A stretch of 64,000 nucleotides of DNA, taken from IMG/VR virus record IMGVR_UViG_3300025789_001553, positions 1 to 64,000 of that record. One strand, given 5' to 3'. Below, piece by piece: positions 41,661 through 50,076 of this stretch; within the stretch, counting starts at the first letter, position 1, and each line of letters starts with the position of its first letter. This stretch comes from a virus. Under the pieces are notes generated by a model, which saw nothing but the letters and a program-made list of their open reading frames with translations, did not search any database and was not told where the DNA came from. The position numbers and the translations under genes are program-made.

Positions 41661-42428
41661 ATGAAGAAACTATTAACATTCCTCGCATTAGTATCATTAA
41701 CCGTAGCAGCTGTTGCTCAAACTGCAACAGTACTATCACCTGTTAAAGGTGTTAGCGTAAATGCTGGTTTTGATTCTAAGCTTATTGAACAAGGCGCAGT
41801 AACTGGCAACGATTATATCACTGCTGGTGTTGGTCTTGATGTATATAGCGTTGACTTAGCTGTTGAAACGTTTAGCCGTTATAATGGTTTAACGAAGTAC
41901 AGTACCGCTACAGTAGCTGGTAAATCAGTTACAACTGCAAGCACAGATGCTTCCGGTTTAAAGCGTACTTACTTAACAGCAGGTTATGTTTTTACATCAA
42001 ATCTTGCTGACCTTACATTAGGTGCACAGCTCCGCCATGCTCAAGGTACAGAAACCTTAGTTGGTGGTTTATCCAATGACACATTACCATTCGTTAAATT
42101 AAATGGTAAGCTTTTTGGTGGTGCTCTATTGTGGGACGGTATCGCTCTTGATGACACTAAGAACCGTAGCAACAACTACGAAGCAAATCTTCGCCTACCA
42201 TTAGGTGTTGGTTACGGCTTAAAAGTTGTTCCTGCAGTAGGTCTTGGTTTCAACGATCCAGGCGCAGCTACAATTGCAGCTCTTAAAGCAGACAAAAAGT
42301 ATGCATCGGCTGGTATCGGTCTTGCATTCAAGGGCTTAGAAGCTAACCTATTCGCACAACGTGGCGATGTTACAAGCTCAGCAACACAAGTTACTGGTTA
42401 TACAGTAGGTTATACCTACAAGTTCTAA
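41661..42428 (+). CDS. Secreted outer-membrane beta-barrel protein (porin-like)
   Basis: A Sec signal peptide MKKLLTFLALVSLTVAAVAQ ends in AVAQ-TAT, then a long series of alternating beta strands with Gly/Asn/Asp turns (YITAGVGLDVYSVDLAVETFSRY ... RTYLTAGYVFTS ... ASAGIGLAFKGLEANLFAQ) and a C-terminal aromatic end VGYTYKF, the usual BAM recognition signal. It would sit in the host outer membrane. It has its own late promoter and terminator. It may alter the host surface late in infection (e.g. superinfection exclusion), but this is inference. Confidence 0.75.
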   Translation: MKKLLTFLALVSLTVAAVAQTATVLSPVKGVSVNAGFDSKLIEQGAVTGNDYITAGVGLDVYSVDLAVETFSRYNGLTKYSTATVAGKSVTTASTDASGLKRTYLTAGYVFTSNLADLTLGAQLRHAQGTETLVGGLSNDTLPFVKLNGKLFGGALLWDGIALDDTKNRSNNYEANLRLPLGVGYGLKVVPAVGLGFNDPGAATIAALKADKKYASAGIGLAFKGLEANLFAQRGDVTSSATQVTGYTVGYTYKF

Positions 42429-42452
42429 TAAAACTTAGATATTAATCATTTA

Positions 42453-42484
42453 AAAACCTCTCATTTCGGTGAGAGGTTTTTTTT
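42453..42484 (+). terminator. Terminator, also able to act leftward
   Basis: CCTCTCA 42457-42463 pairs with TGAGAGG 42470-42476 with loop TTTCGG, flanked by A-run and T-run. It ends the outer-membrane protein transcript; on the other strand it overlaps the end of the convergent gene stopping at 42461. Confidence 0.9.
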
Positions 42485-42685
42485 ATGTTCAGAAATATGA
42501 AATTGCATTGCTCTATTGAGCTTATGTAAAAACTTATCTGGTGCAATACCAGCCTTTTCTTGCAATATTAGCTCTTCTTTCAGAGCTTTCAAAAAACTCT
42601 TAGACAGATTAAAATCTCGAGGATAAAAAATCCTTTTTTCCTGTCTAATCATACCGTAGCTTTCCATTAGTTCTTGAAATTTCAT
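42461..42685 (-). CDS. Small basic protein with T4-like capsid-targeting N-terminus
   Basis: From the ATG at 42683-42685 the 74-residue product starts MKFQELMESYGMIRQEKR. The first nine residues resemble a T4 internal-protein targeting peptide (MKTYQEFIAE type) with LME as a possible prohead protease site. The body is Lys/Arg/Glu-rich and helical (LSKSFLKALKEELILQEKAG). A perfect TATAAATA lies 13 nt before the start. An upstream start at 42748 is unlikely. Confidence 0.55.
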   Translation of the reverse strand: MKFQELMESYGMIRQEKRIFYPRDFNLSKSFLKALKEELILQEKAGIAPDKFLHKLNRAMQFHISEHKKNLSPK

Positions 42686-42698
42686 AAATTGTTTATTA

Positions 42699-42706
42699 TA
42701 TTTATA
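42699..42706 (-). promoter_or_regulatory. T4-type late promoter TATAAATA (leftward)
   Basis: Read leftward, TATAAATA at 42699-42706 lies 13 nt upstream of the ATG at 42685. Here the spacing would leave a leader of about 6 nt, unlike the 4-6 nt box-to-start group. Confidence 0.6.
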
Positions 42707-42797
42707 CCTACACCATGAATATACCCTATTTAAACATAAAAAATCCAAAGTTTATACTTGATTAAGTAAAAATATGGTATAACATAGTATTACACCT

Positions 42798-43295
42798 ATG
42801 AGTAAAGAAGAATACGTTAAATTACAAGCTGTTATTGCAGCTTTACAAAAAACTGTAGAAGATCAAGAAAAGATCGATGAGATTATTGAATTATTATCCG
42901 ATAATACGGTAGCTGTTGATGAAACTGCTACACCTGAACAAGCTTTAGATGAAGCTATTAACAATAACGAGGAAAATGATGGTTCAGATGAGCCTAAAGT
43001 AAAGAAACAATACGTAATGCTTGTTTCTGACACGACTGGTATTATTGATAGAGATCTTACCGGTTGGGTACTTCAAATGCCTGAAGATGAAGACGTGAGA
43101 GACGTAGTAGATTGCATTAAAAAAGGAGCTTATAATTTTAATGCATCTAAGAAGGGTCAAAAATACCCTGTTACCTCTATCGGACAAGCAATTGCTAACG
43201 TTGGTAACAAGTTTTTTAAGCCTTATAACGTGAGTATTAAGACTAAAGAACCTATTCTCATCGTTACTACTAATAACGTTTTACCTCGAGGATAA
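42798..43295 (+). CDS. Unknown 165-residue protein
   Basis: This protein is not recognised. It starts with a helix (MSKEEYVKLQAVIAALQKTVEDQEKIDEIIELL), then an acidic linker (DEAINNNEENDGSDE), followed by a compact domain: QYVMLVSDTTGIIDRDLTGWVLQMPEDEDVRDVVDCI and KYPVTSIGQAIANVGNKFFKP. It precedes the gene at 43298 by 2 nt and shares its transcript. The conserved-looking C-terminal domain may be structural, but I have no evidence. Confidence 0.5.
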   Translation: MSKEEYVKLQAVIAALQKTVEDQEKIDEIIELLSDNTVAVDETATPEQALDEAINNNEENDGSDEPKVKKQYVMLVSDTTGIIDRDLTGWVLQMPEDEDVRDVVDCIKKGAYNFNASKKGQKYPVTSIGQAIANVGNKFFKPYNVSIKTKEPILIVTTNNVLPRG

Positions 43296-43297
43296 AT

Positions 43298-43495
43298 ATG
43301 TCAGGAAAAGGCTCAAAACCACGTCCTTTTTCGGTTTCTCAAGATACATTTGGAGAAAATTGGGACAATATCTTTAAAAAGAAGCAGCCTGATCACGATA
43401 AACATATGGCTGCTACTGATTGGTCCCAAATGTTAGGTGAATTACCGGAAGATTACAATAAAACCAAGAAAAAATTAAAAAAACTACCTGGGTAA
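43298..43495 (+). CDS. Unknown 65-residue protein
   Basis: A short charged protein (MSGKGSKPRPFSVSQDTFGENWDNIFKK ... TDWSQMLGELPEDYNKTKKKLKKLPG) with no family match. GAGGATAAATATG before its start is one of the few sites with a possible Shine-Dalgarno (AGGA) and at the same time holds a GATAAATA box. It overlaps the convergent GT11 gene by 12 nt. Confidence 0.45.
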   Translation: MSGKGSKPRPFSVSQDTFGENWDNIFKKKQPDHDKHMAATDWSQMLGELPEDYNKTKKKLKKLPG

Positions 43496-44326
43496 TATGA
43501 ATCCAGTCGGGTCATAAACCGCTGGACATATTTTCCACCCTTCACAGTACACATCTTTTGGGTCATATTCCCTTAAGATGTCAGGACCAAACCAAACCCC
43601 AGGAGCAATAACTGTTTTGTTGGGGTTTTTTGATAGATAAGCACCCCACCAGGTGAAAGTTGAGTTAGAAATTACAAAATTTTGACATAATGACAAGAAC
43701 CAAAGAGCTTTATACGGTTCATATTCTACAAAAACTGTGTTTGGAAACTTAATATTCTCTCTACACCATGGAATATCATCGCTTACTACAAAAATTGTAT
43801 CAACTTTTGGTAGCATTTGGTATGCTTTCTGCAAATAACCAGCAGTAACTACTGGATGACGTGTGGGAAATGTTAAAAAATCACCTCTACGTACATTAAT
43901 TACAGCATTTGTACCGTTTACTAATTGAGGATATGTGCGTGTAGCTTCTTCAATAAACTCTTGAGTAGGCCCGAACAACTGTTTTACATTTTCTGAATGA
44001 TCTTTAAAGAATTTTTCACTTTCAAAGTACCCTCTAAACACGGTTGGTAGTGTGTCATGTGGTTTATATTCAGTATAATGATATGTTGAATTTATCGTAT
44101 GCACTGCAGGTGTAGCATCTGGTGCTTTAGGTATAATAAAATCTAATTTGCGATGTACAGTGTCGTAGTAGTCACTTGTAGATGTTTCTGCATAAGGTAA
44201 AACTAACTGTCTATTATGTCTTAATGACTGTGCATATGCATTAGCAATTTGAAACATTTGATTACCTAACCGACCTATCAATGTACAGGTAATATAGTTT
44301 GAAGATAAATTTAAGTTTTCGTTCAT
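43484..44326 (-). CDS. Family 11 glycosyltransferase (alpha-1,2-fucosyltransferase type)
   Basis: The 280-residue product shows IGRLGNQMFQIANAYAQSLRHN at the start, AVINVRRGDFLTFP near residue 137 (HxRRGDY-type motif, here NVRRGDF), IFVVSDDIPWCRENI, and ISNSTFTWWGAYLS near the C-terminus. These are GT11 hallmarks. It differs from the GT11 at 13086 in many positions, so it is a separate acquisition or old duplicate. It is the last gene of the leftward sugar island. Confidence 0.88.
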   Translation of the reverse strand: MNENLNLSSNYITCTLIGRLGNQMFQIANAYAQSLRHNRQLVLPYAETSTSDYYDTVHRKLDFIIPKAPDATPAVHTINSTYHYTEYKPHDTLPTVFRGYFESEKFFKDHSENVKQLFGPTQEFIEEATRTYPQLVNGTNAVINVRRGDFLTFPTRHPVVTAGYLQKAYQMLPKVDTIFVVSDDIPWCRENIKFPNTVFVEYEPYKALWFLSLCQNFVISNSTFTWWGAYLSKNPNKTVIAPGVWFGPDILREYDPKDVYCEGWKICPAVYDPTGFILPR

Positions 44327-44333
44327 TGTATTA

Positions 44334-45008
44334 TTAAAATTTCTTAACTATTGGGGACTTTATAAAGTTTGTCTCCCAATGATCTGTGGTAGGCGCAAAA
44401 CCGTTTATATCTAAATCGCTTGGACTTTGTCTTTGTATTACCGATAACGGGTAAACCACGTATTTGTTGAGTTCGCCTCGCTCACCAAGCCATGTATCAA
44501 CAGGACAATGAAAATGTGGATCATACTGTAAGAACATTTTTAGTCCTTTTCTGTTAAACCCTGTAGCATGATTAGCTAATATATGCTCACACTTAAGTAA
44601 ATTTTCTGACACTTGTTGTACAGGATTATCAAACACATAGCAGCCTAAATAGATTGTATCCCAATCCGGAAAATTTTGTAATTGATCTAATGCATTCTCT
44701 ATATTCTTTAATGAATTAGCATTATAAAATTGTGCATCATCTTCAAGTATTAAAAATCGTTCATAACCTTCTTTTTCTGCTTTTTTAAATATATTTGCAA
44801 ATGTTTCACCACAATAATTGTGAACCATTCTCATGCCCTCTTCTGTAGTAGTATCTTTTACTATAGCTTTTGCATCTATACCAGGCACGCGCTCAAAAAA
44901 GCCTTGAAGGCCGGCATCTTTTACTTCCTTTTCAAATAAAGTTCTTCTATCTGCTCTACGATCAAGATTTATATAATAACCTTTTTGAAAAAATTCATTA
45001 ATTTTCAT
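44334..45008 (-). CDS. Family 25 glycosyltransferase, tandem copy 3
   Basis: The 224-residue product begins MKINEFFQKGYYINLDRRADRR, the GT25 N-terminal pattern (INLDRRxDR), with ERFLILEDDAQFYN (EDD metal site) near residue 85 and DWDTIYLGCYVFD further on. GT25 enzymes include LPS galactosyl/glucosyltransferases. Three copies lie head to tail with 1-nt gaps and share the first residues almost exactly. It is about 10 residues shorter than its neighbours at the site region TTEEGMRMVH. Confidence 0.85.
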   Translation of the reverse strand: MKINEFFQKGYYINLDRRADRRTLFEKEVKDAGLQGFFERVPGIDAKAIVKDTTTEEGMRMVHNYCGETFANIFKKAEKEGYERFLILEDDAQFYNANSLKNIENALDQLQNFPDWDTIYLGCYVFDNPVQQVSENLLKCEHILANHATGFNRKGLKMFLQYDPHFHCPVDTWLGERGELNKYVVYPLSVIQRQSPSDLDINGFAPTTDHWETNFIKSPIVKKF

Positions 45009-45009
45009 A

Positions 45010-45705
45010 TTAAAACATTTTTACTAAACGAGGTTCAAGTAACTTGTATGCTTCTTCCCAGTGTGATAAGCCAGGCGCTCTACCAAACGCATCGATGTCA
45101 CTCTCCCCGTCTTTTTGCACTACTGCCATCGGATAAACAAAATACTTGTTCATAAATTTTTGCTGACTCAACCACCCATCAAATATTGTTTGTAAAGTAT
45201 GATCGTATCTTTTTAATAGTTTAGGTATAACCTTCTTGTTATAACCTATAGCGTGTGTTGTTAAGAGTATATCCGGTTTTAAAAGGTTTTCTGATACATG
45301 TTTTACTTTATCATCTACTACGTAACCACCGAAGTATACCATGTCCCAGTCTGGGAAATTTTGCAATTGATCCAATGCTTTTTCTACTATCTGTAAAGCT
45401 GGTTCAGAACCGTTATTATAAAATAGCATATCATCTTCACATATTAATACACGTTCATGTGGTTGTTCGTTAATCTTTTTAAACAATTCGTATACCGTTT
45501 CACTAAATGCAGCACCTTTATGTACATGTGCTGGTTCATGCACGTACATTGGATACTCTCTTGTTAAGTAGTCAATACCTGCAAATCTTTCAAACCAACC
45601 GTCAAGGTTAATTTTTTTAGCTTCTTCTTCGAACCCCGCTCTACGCTCAGGACGACGATCAAGATTTATATAATAACCCTTTTGAAAAAATTCATTAATT
45701 TTCAT
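45010..45705 (-). CDS. Family 25 glycosyltransferase, tandem copy 2
   Basis: The 231-residue product starts MKINEFFQKGYYINLDRRPERR. The metal/nucleotide site is ERVLICEDDMLFYNNGS; the centre keeps FPDWDMVYFGGYVVD and HAIGYNKKVIPKLL, and the end has GESDIDAFGRAP. It is flanked by two paralogues, so it arose by tandem duplication. The 1-nt gap to the next copy implies translational reinitiation. Confidence 0.85.
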   Translation of the reverse strand: MKINEFFQKGYYINLDRRPERRAGFEEEAKKINLDGWFERFAGIDYLTREYPMYVHEPAHVHKGAAFSETVYELFKKINEQPHERVLICEDDMLFYNNGSEPALQIVEKALDQLQNFPDWDMVYFGGYVVDDKVKHVSENLLKPDILLTTHAIGYNKKVIPKLLKRYDHTLQTIFDGWLSQQKFMNKYFVYPMAVVQKDGESDIDAFGRAPGLSHWEEAYKLLEPRLVKMF

Positions 45706-45706
45706 A

Positions 45707-46390
45707 TTACGGTTTTATTATTTTAAATTTTGAATAGCAATCTAACCAATGCTTAATGTCCGGTGATTTACCGAAAGCATCAATATCGCTTTTACCTTCT
45801 CTTTGAGCTACTGCTAATGGATACACAATATACTTAATTATGTTCTTCCTGGCAGCTATCCACTCATCATATATACAATCATGTCCAGGTACATATTGTA
45901 ATAGTTTTTCAAATACTTTTTTATTATATCCAACTGCATGAGCAGTCAGTATATTATCTGCTTTAAGTAAATTTTCAGATACTTGTACACCGGGGCAATA
46001 TTTTAAATAACCACCAAAATATATCATGTCCCAATCAGGAAAATTTTGTAATTGATCTAATGCTTTTTCAACTAATTGTAAACCTGTTTCCTGTCCATCA
46101 TTATAAAATAATATGTCATCTTCGTATATTAAAACTCTTTCATAACCGCTTTCATTCGCTTTTTTGTAAGCATTATAAAAAGCTTCCCCACAAGCCATTC
46201 CTTTGTTTACATATGATGGTTGATTGATAGCATTAGGGTATTGACGGGTAGATACATCAATACCGGGTACACGTTCAAAAAAACCTTCAAGACCTATCTG
46301 TTTTACCTCTTGCTCAAATTGAGCTTTTCGATCTGTTCTGTAGTCTAAATTTATGTAATAACCTTTTTGAAAAAAATCATTAATTTTCAT
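45707..46390 (-). CDS. Family 25 glycosyltransferase, tandem copy 1
   Basis: The 227-residue product starts MKINDFFQKGYYINLDYRTDRK and keeps ERVLIYEDDILFYNDGQ, FPDWDMIYFGGYLK, HAVGYNKKVFEKLL and GKSDIDAFGKSP, the same motif order as its paralogues. Copies 1 and 2 are closer to each other than to copy 3 by eye. A terminator-like hairpin at 46416-46437 separates it from the upstream GT-B gene. Confidence 0.85.
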   Translation of the reverse strand: MKINDFFQKGYYINLDYRTDRKAQFEQEVKQIGLEGFFERVPGIDVSTRQYPNAINQPSYVNKGMACGEAFYNAYKKANESGYERVLIYEDDILFYNDGQETGLQLVEKALDQLQNFPDWDMIYFGGYLKYCPGVQVSENLLKADNILTAHAVGYNKKVFEKLLQYVPGHDCIYDEWIAARKNIIKYIVYPLAVAQREGKSDIDAFGKSPDIKHWLDCYSKFKIIKP

Positions 46391-46415
46391 TTAATATTTT
46401 ATTACAAAATTTTAT

Positions 46416-46437
46416 AAAAACCACGGCGACGGTTTTT
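46416..46437 (-). terminator. Terminator-like hairpin (leftward)
   Basis: Read leftward, AAAAACC pairs with GGTTTTT (7 bp, loop GTCGCCGT), ending in a T-run. It may end or attenuate transcription from the GT-B gene into the GT25 genes. Confidence 0.6.
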
Positions 46438-46442
46438 ACACA

Positions 46443-47624
46443 TTAAGATGTGAGTGAACCAATAAATTCAGCCCACATGTTGCCCACCTTAGCTGGGTTA
46501 AATTTATCTAAAATAAATTTTGTACCTTCAGCGCGTACTTTTTCTTTTAAATCTGGATTAGCTTCGAGGTAGTTTACTGCATCAATAATTTTTTTAGTAT
46601 TATTTTTAAATGCTCCTTCAGTATCTTTAGTTAAAGATTCTTTTTGTATAACATTAACATCTTTACCGTCAGGTAATTCAACCCACTTACAGAAACCTTC
46701 GAAATTTTCTGGTAATGCACCGAACGGGTAAGTTACGGGTATAGCGCCTAATGCAATTGCTTCAGCAACTACACATGAGAATGTGTCTTTATGCACATCC
46801 TGATAAGGTGTATATAAAGGATATATAAAATACTCACTTTCTGCTATATGTGTAAATAGTGTTTTTCTATCTACCCCATCATGCTTATAAAAGAATTCAT
46901 CCTGGTGAGGGTGCGTACATAATAGATAGTCAAAAGCGTGTAGTTCAACATCAGGCCAGTTTAATTCTCTTGCAACTTGTATAGCTACATCACCACCACG
47001 CGCCCATGCTGCATGAAACACAATCTTATGCTTTTTTCTCTCTGGTTTACTATTTAGTACTTCGCTAACTACGTCATCCATTATCGGGTTAGGAATTAAT
47101 GTACTTAAAGTACCAGGATAACGAGTTTTAGCACTTGCTACAGTACCCTCATTCATTGACTTTTCCCACTCAGAAATATTAACAAACCCTAACTTTAAGT
47201 TATTGTCATTAGCATAATTAATAATTTCATCAATACCATATATCCATTGCATATGGTTCCAGTATATTAATGCTTTAGTAACTTTTATCGGTAGTTTTTT
47301 ATAATCATGAAACCAAAGACTACTAACTAACACGTCAAACTCTTTATTTTCAATATTAGTAAAGTCAATATCGGTATAGTATACACCTCTTACTTTTTTA
47401 CCTTGATTGAAGTGAATACCTTTTTCAGCGTACTCAGCTTCAAGTCCAGGTTCAAGCTTATCAGAAGTAACAACAACTTCATGACCTTGCAAAGCCAATT
47501 GCTCAGCAACTATGATGGTGCTTCCGTCTGTACCAGAACCACCACCGTTACCATAACGAAGAGTTTCTCCGTCTAAGTAGTTACTACGCCGACTGTTACC
47601 GATTAAGATGAATGCTATTCTCAT
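46443..47624 (-). CDS. GT-B glycosyltransferase (GT4-like)
   Basis: The 393-residue product has an N-terminal donor-domain motif MRIAFILIGNSRRSNYLDGETLRYGNGGGSGTDGSTIIVAEQL with a Gly-rich loop, then EVVVTSDKLEPGLEAEYAE, VLVSSLWFHDYKK, and a C-terminal half with HAAWARGGDVAIQVARE and KDTFSCVVAEAIALGAIPVTYPFGALPE (the E-x7-E donor loop). GT4-type enzymes transfer sugars from nucleotide donors. A TAAGTAT box lies 4 nt before its start, so it may be transcribed late. Confidence 0.82.
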   Translation of the reverse strand: MRIAFILIGNSRRSNYLDGETLRYGNGGGSGTDGSTIIVAEQLALQGHEVVVTSDKLEPGLEAEYAEKGIHFNQGKKVRGVYYTDIDFTNIENKEFDVLVSSLWFHDYKKLPIKVTKALIYWNHMQWIYGIDEIINYANDNNLKLGFVNISEWEKSMNEGTVASAKTRYPGTLSTLIPNPIMDDVVSEVLNSKPERKKHKIVFHAAWARGGDVAIQVARELNWPDVELHAFDYLLCTHPHQDEFFYKHDGVDRKTLFTHIAESEYFIYPLYTPYQDVHKDTFSCVVAEAIALGAIPVTYPFGALPENFEGFCKWVELPDGKDVNVIQKESLTKDTEGAFKNNTKKIIDAVNYLEANPDLKEKVRAEGTKFILDKFNPAKVGNMWAEFIGSLTS

Positions 47625-47628
47625 TTAT

Positions 47629-47635
47629 ATACTTA
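47629..47635 (-). promoter_or_regulatory. TAAGTAT box (leftward)
   Basis: Read leftward, TAAGTAT lies 4 nt before the ATG at 47624, overlapping the stop of the preceding gene. Confidence 0.4.
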
Positions 47636-48931
47636 TACTACCGGTGGTAATACCTTTTCGTAGCGATCACTCCAGCCTTTATCTTTACTGTGTGCATACA
47701 TAACAATTTTATATGGCTTATCTATGCTACGAAAACGTGCTAAGTGATCGGTTTTTGCAAAAGAAACATATTCTGGATCCTTTTCAGCAACAAAGTCGTG
47801 TCTGTATAGGTTTACACCACTTTGTGTTTCTATACCAAATGTAACGAAATCGATTACGTTCTCTTCTTTAAACTTTGCAAAGAAATCTGATTCCCAGTTG
47901 CAAGTAAACACCCGCTCTTTACTAATAAATTGTTCTTCATAGTTTGTAGGGTTTGGTGGTTCTTGTACTTTTAAAGTATAGTCTTGTATACGACAGTTTT
48001 TAAAATCAAAACCACCATATATTTCGTATTCTCGTAGTGTACGTACATTACCTAAACCGTACTTACCTAAATCAATACCATGCTCTTCTTGACCGAAGAT
48101 TTGACGTGTTTTATTACGTGCATATATATCTCTTTCCCCGGATGTTTTACCGGTATGTTTTTCAGTACCATGATCATCCCAGTGCTTTACGCGGTAGTTA
48201 CGTGTGTATTCGTGCCAAATGTATTGACGGTATGGACTAAAGAAATCATATCCCGAAGTCCAAGCTCTTACACTCATAGTGGTTTCTTCTGTATAACCAC
48301 CAAAATAAATGTCTGGATCATAAGATACTTCTTCAATAAATTTACCTTGCGCTAAAAAGAAATGACCACTAATTGTGCGAGCTTTAATAACTTTATTTCT
48401 TTGTTGATAGTCTCCAATGTAATATGGCATACTCATTAGTAGTTTATCACTACTAAACTCATACTGAGACATTAAACAAGGGCCGAAATCAGTGATAGGT
48501 TTATCCGGATTAAATGGTGTGCAATAAGTTGAAATAACTGGCTTCTTGCTCATTGTTAATGCTTGTGCGTAATCTTCTAACAACATTTTATCCCAATCTT
48601 GAGCAAAACGATGGTGAGAGTCTAACTGTAGTGTTAGTTCTTCACCGTCATATAATGAGTTGGTTAAATTACGTGCCCAACCTAAACCTTCACTTTCTGT
48701 ATAAGGTTTTTTAATCACTCTAAAGTTTTCCTTACCGTCATAGACACTTGTATCTTCATCCGGGCCGTACTGCCAACAGATACCAAAAGAGAATTGCGAC
48801 GGATCAGCAGCTTTCTCTAACATGTCAGTTATAGTAGGAACCAACTGAGGATCTCTATAAGCAGCAAATTGTACGAAAATACGCGGTTTGTTTTTCTTTT
48901 TTGTGGTGCGTGTAGTAGTCTTTTTAGCCAT
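47633..48931 (-). CDS. GT60-like N-acetylglucosaminyltransferase
   Basis: The 432-residue product has a basic N-terminus (KKTTTRTTKKKNKP), then RIFVQFAAYRDPQLVPTITDML near residue 18, and TESEGLGWARNLTNSLYDGEELTLQLDSHHRFAQDWD near 78-114 with the DSH metal motif. These match the family of Skp1-type GlcNAc transferases (GlcNAc, GT60). KARTISGHFFLAQGKF and FFSPYRQYIWHEYTRNYR follow. Bacterial and phage members exist; the acceptor is unknown. Confidence 0.82.
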   Translation of the reverse strand: MAKKTTTRTTKKKNKPRIFVQFAAYRDPQLVPTITDMLEKAADPSQFSFGICWQYGPDEDTSVYDGKENFRVIKKPYTESEGLGWARNLTNSLYDGEELTLQLDSHHRFAQDWDKMLLEDYAQALTMSKKPVISTYCTPFNPDKPITDFGPCLMSQYEFSSDKLLMSMPYYIGDYQQRNKVIKARTISGHFFLAQGKFIEEVSYDPDIYFGGYTEETTMSVRAWTSGYDFFSPYRQYIWHEYTRNYRVKHWDDHGTEKHTGKTSGERDIYARNKTRQIFGQEEHGIDLGKYGLGNVRTLREYEIYGGFDFKNCRIQDYTLKVQEPPNPTNYEEQFISKERVFTCNWESDFFAKFKEENVIDFVTFGIETQSGVNLYRHDFVAEKDPEYVSFAKTDHLARFRSIDKPYKIVMYAHSKDKGWSDRYEKVLPPVV

Positions 48932-48939
48932 AAAAGTAA

Positions 48940-50052
48940 TTACGAGTTGTTAACAGTATTACCACTGTTTTCTTTTTCAAAGTCATGTAGGGCAGCTGCT
49001 ATAACTTGGTGCATATCATAGTATTTGTATTCTGCTAATCTACCACCAAATAATACATTTGGAAGTGTTTTAGTAAGCTCTTTGTATTGATTATATATTT
49101 TAGTATTTTTCTCGTTGTTAATTGGATAATATGGGGTTAAACCACGTTTCCAATCTTCTGGATACTCTCTTGTAATTAGAGTAAACGGCACATTTACTGG
49201 ATCAAAGTGCTTATGTTCAATGATACGAGTGTATGGTACATCGGCAGCTGTATAATTAATTAATGCATTCCCTTGGTAATCTTTAACAGGAACTACTTCA
49301 TGTTCAAAGCTTGTAGTTCTATAATCCAAGTCTCCAAATTGATAGTTAAAATATGCATCAATAGGCCCTGTGTACAATACTTTTTTAGCAATTTTATCCC
49401 AATTGCTCTTATCTGCTAAATAGTCAGTATTGAGTTTTACTTCAATACCAGCAAGCATTTTTTCTATAATTTGAGTATAACCACCAATCGGTATACCTTG
49501 GTATGTATCAAAATAATAATTATCGTCGAAATTTGTTCTTATTGGAATACGTTTAATAATAAACGTTGGTAACTCTTTAGGATCGGCTTTCCATTGCTTT
49601 TGAGTGTACCCTTTAATAAACGTTTCGTATAGTTCTGTACCTATTTCATTAAGGCACCATTCTTCTAAATTTTGCGGGTTATCTATTTTTACTTTACTTG
49701 CAAGTAATTTATCAATTGCTTCTTGTGGTGTTTTAACACCCCATAACTGATATAACGTTAACAGATTAATTGGAAACGAATAAAGTGTATCTTTATAATA
49801 TACTTTCGGCCTATTAACAAAATTATTAAATGTTGCAAACTGGTTTACATAATCCCAGATTTTTTTATTAGATGTATGAAATATGTGAGGCCCGTATTCG
49901 TGTACATTAATACCGTTAATATTTTTGGTATATATGTTACCACCTATATGCTCTTTCTTCTCAAGCACTAAGCATTTTTTTCCTGCTTTAGTAGCTTCAT
50001 ATGCAAACACAGAACCATATAGACCCGAACCAACTATAAGATAATCGTACAT
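48940..50052 (-). CDS. glf: UDP-galactopyranose mutase
   Basis: This flavoenzyme converts UDP-galactopyranose to UDP-galactofuranose. The N-terminus shows the FAD motif YLIVGSGLYGSVFAYEATKAGKKCLVLEKKEHIGGN (GxGxxG), GPHIFHTSNKKIWDY near residue 56, and ALINYTAADVPYTRIIEHKHF near 240 and FGGRLAEYKYYDMHQVI at the end. The 370 residues match the family. Its presence means the phage can supply a galactofuranose donor. A 20-bp palindrome lies at its start. Confidence 0.93.
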   Translation of the reverse strand: MYDYLIVGSGLYGSVFAYEATKAGKKCLVLEKKEHIGGNIYTKNINGINVHEYGPHIFHTSNKKIWDYVNQFATFNNFVNRPKVYYKDTLYSFPINLLTLYQLWGVKTPQEAIDKLLASKVKIDNPQNLEEWCLNEIGTELYETFIKGYTQKQWKADPKELPTFIIKRIPIRTNFDDNYYFDTYQGIPIGGYTQIIEKMLAGIEVKLNTDYLADKSNWDKIAKKVLYTGPIDAYFNYQFGDLDYRTTSFEHEVVPVKDYQGNALINYTAADVPYTRIIEHKHFDPVNVPFTLITREYPEDWKRGLTPYYPINNEKNTKIYNQYKELTKTLPNVLFGGRLAEYKYYDMHQVIAAALHDFEKENSGNTVNNS

Positions 50053-50056
50053 GTTA

Positions 50057-50076
50057 GTATTATTATATAATAATAC
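50057..50076. repeat. 20-bp perfect palindrome upstream of glf
   Basis: GTATTATTATATAATAATAC is a perfect inverted repeat (two 10-nt arms) lying 4 nt upstream of the glf start codon and between glf and the gp5-like gene. It could be an operator or an RNA hairpin; a TATAAT-like box lies within it. Confidence 0.7.
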
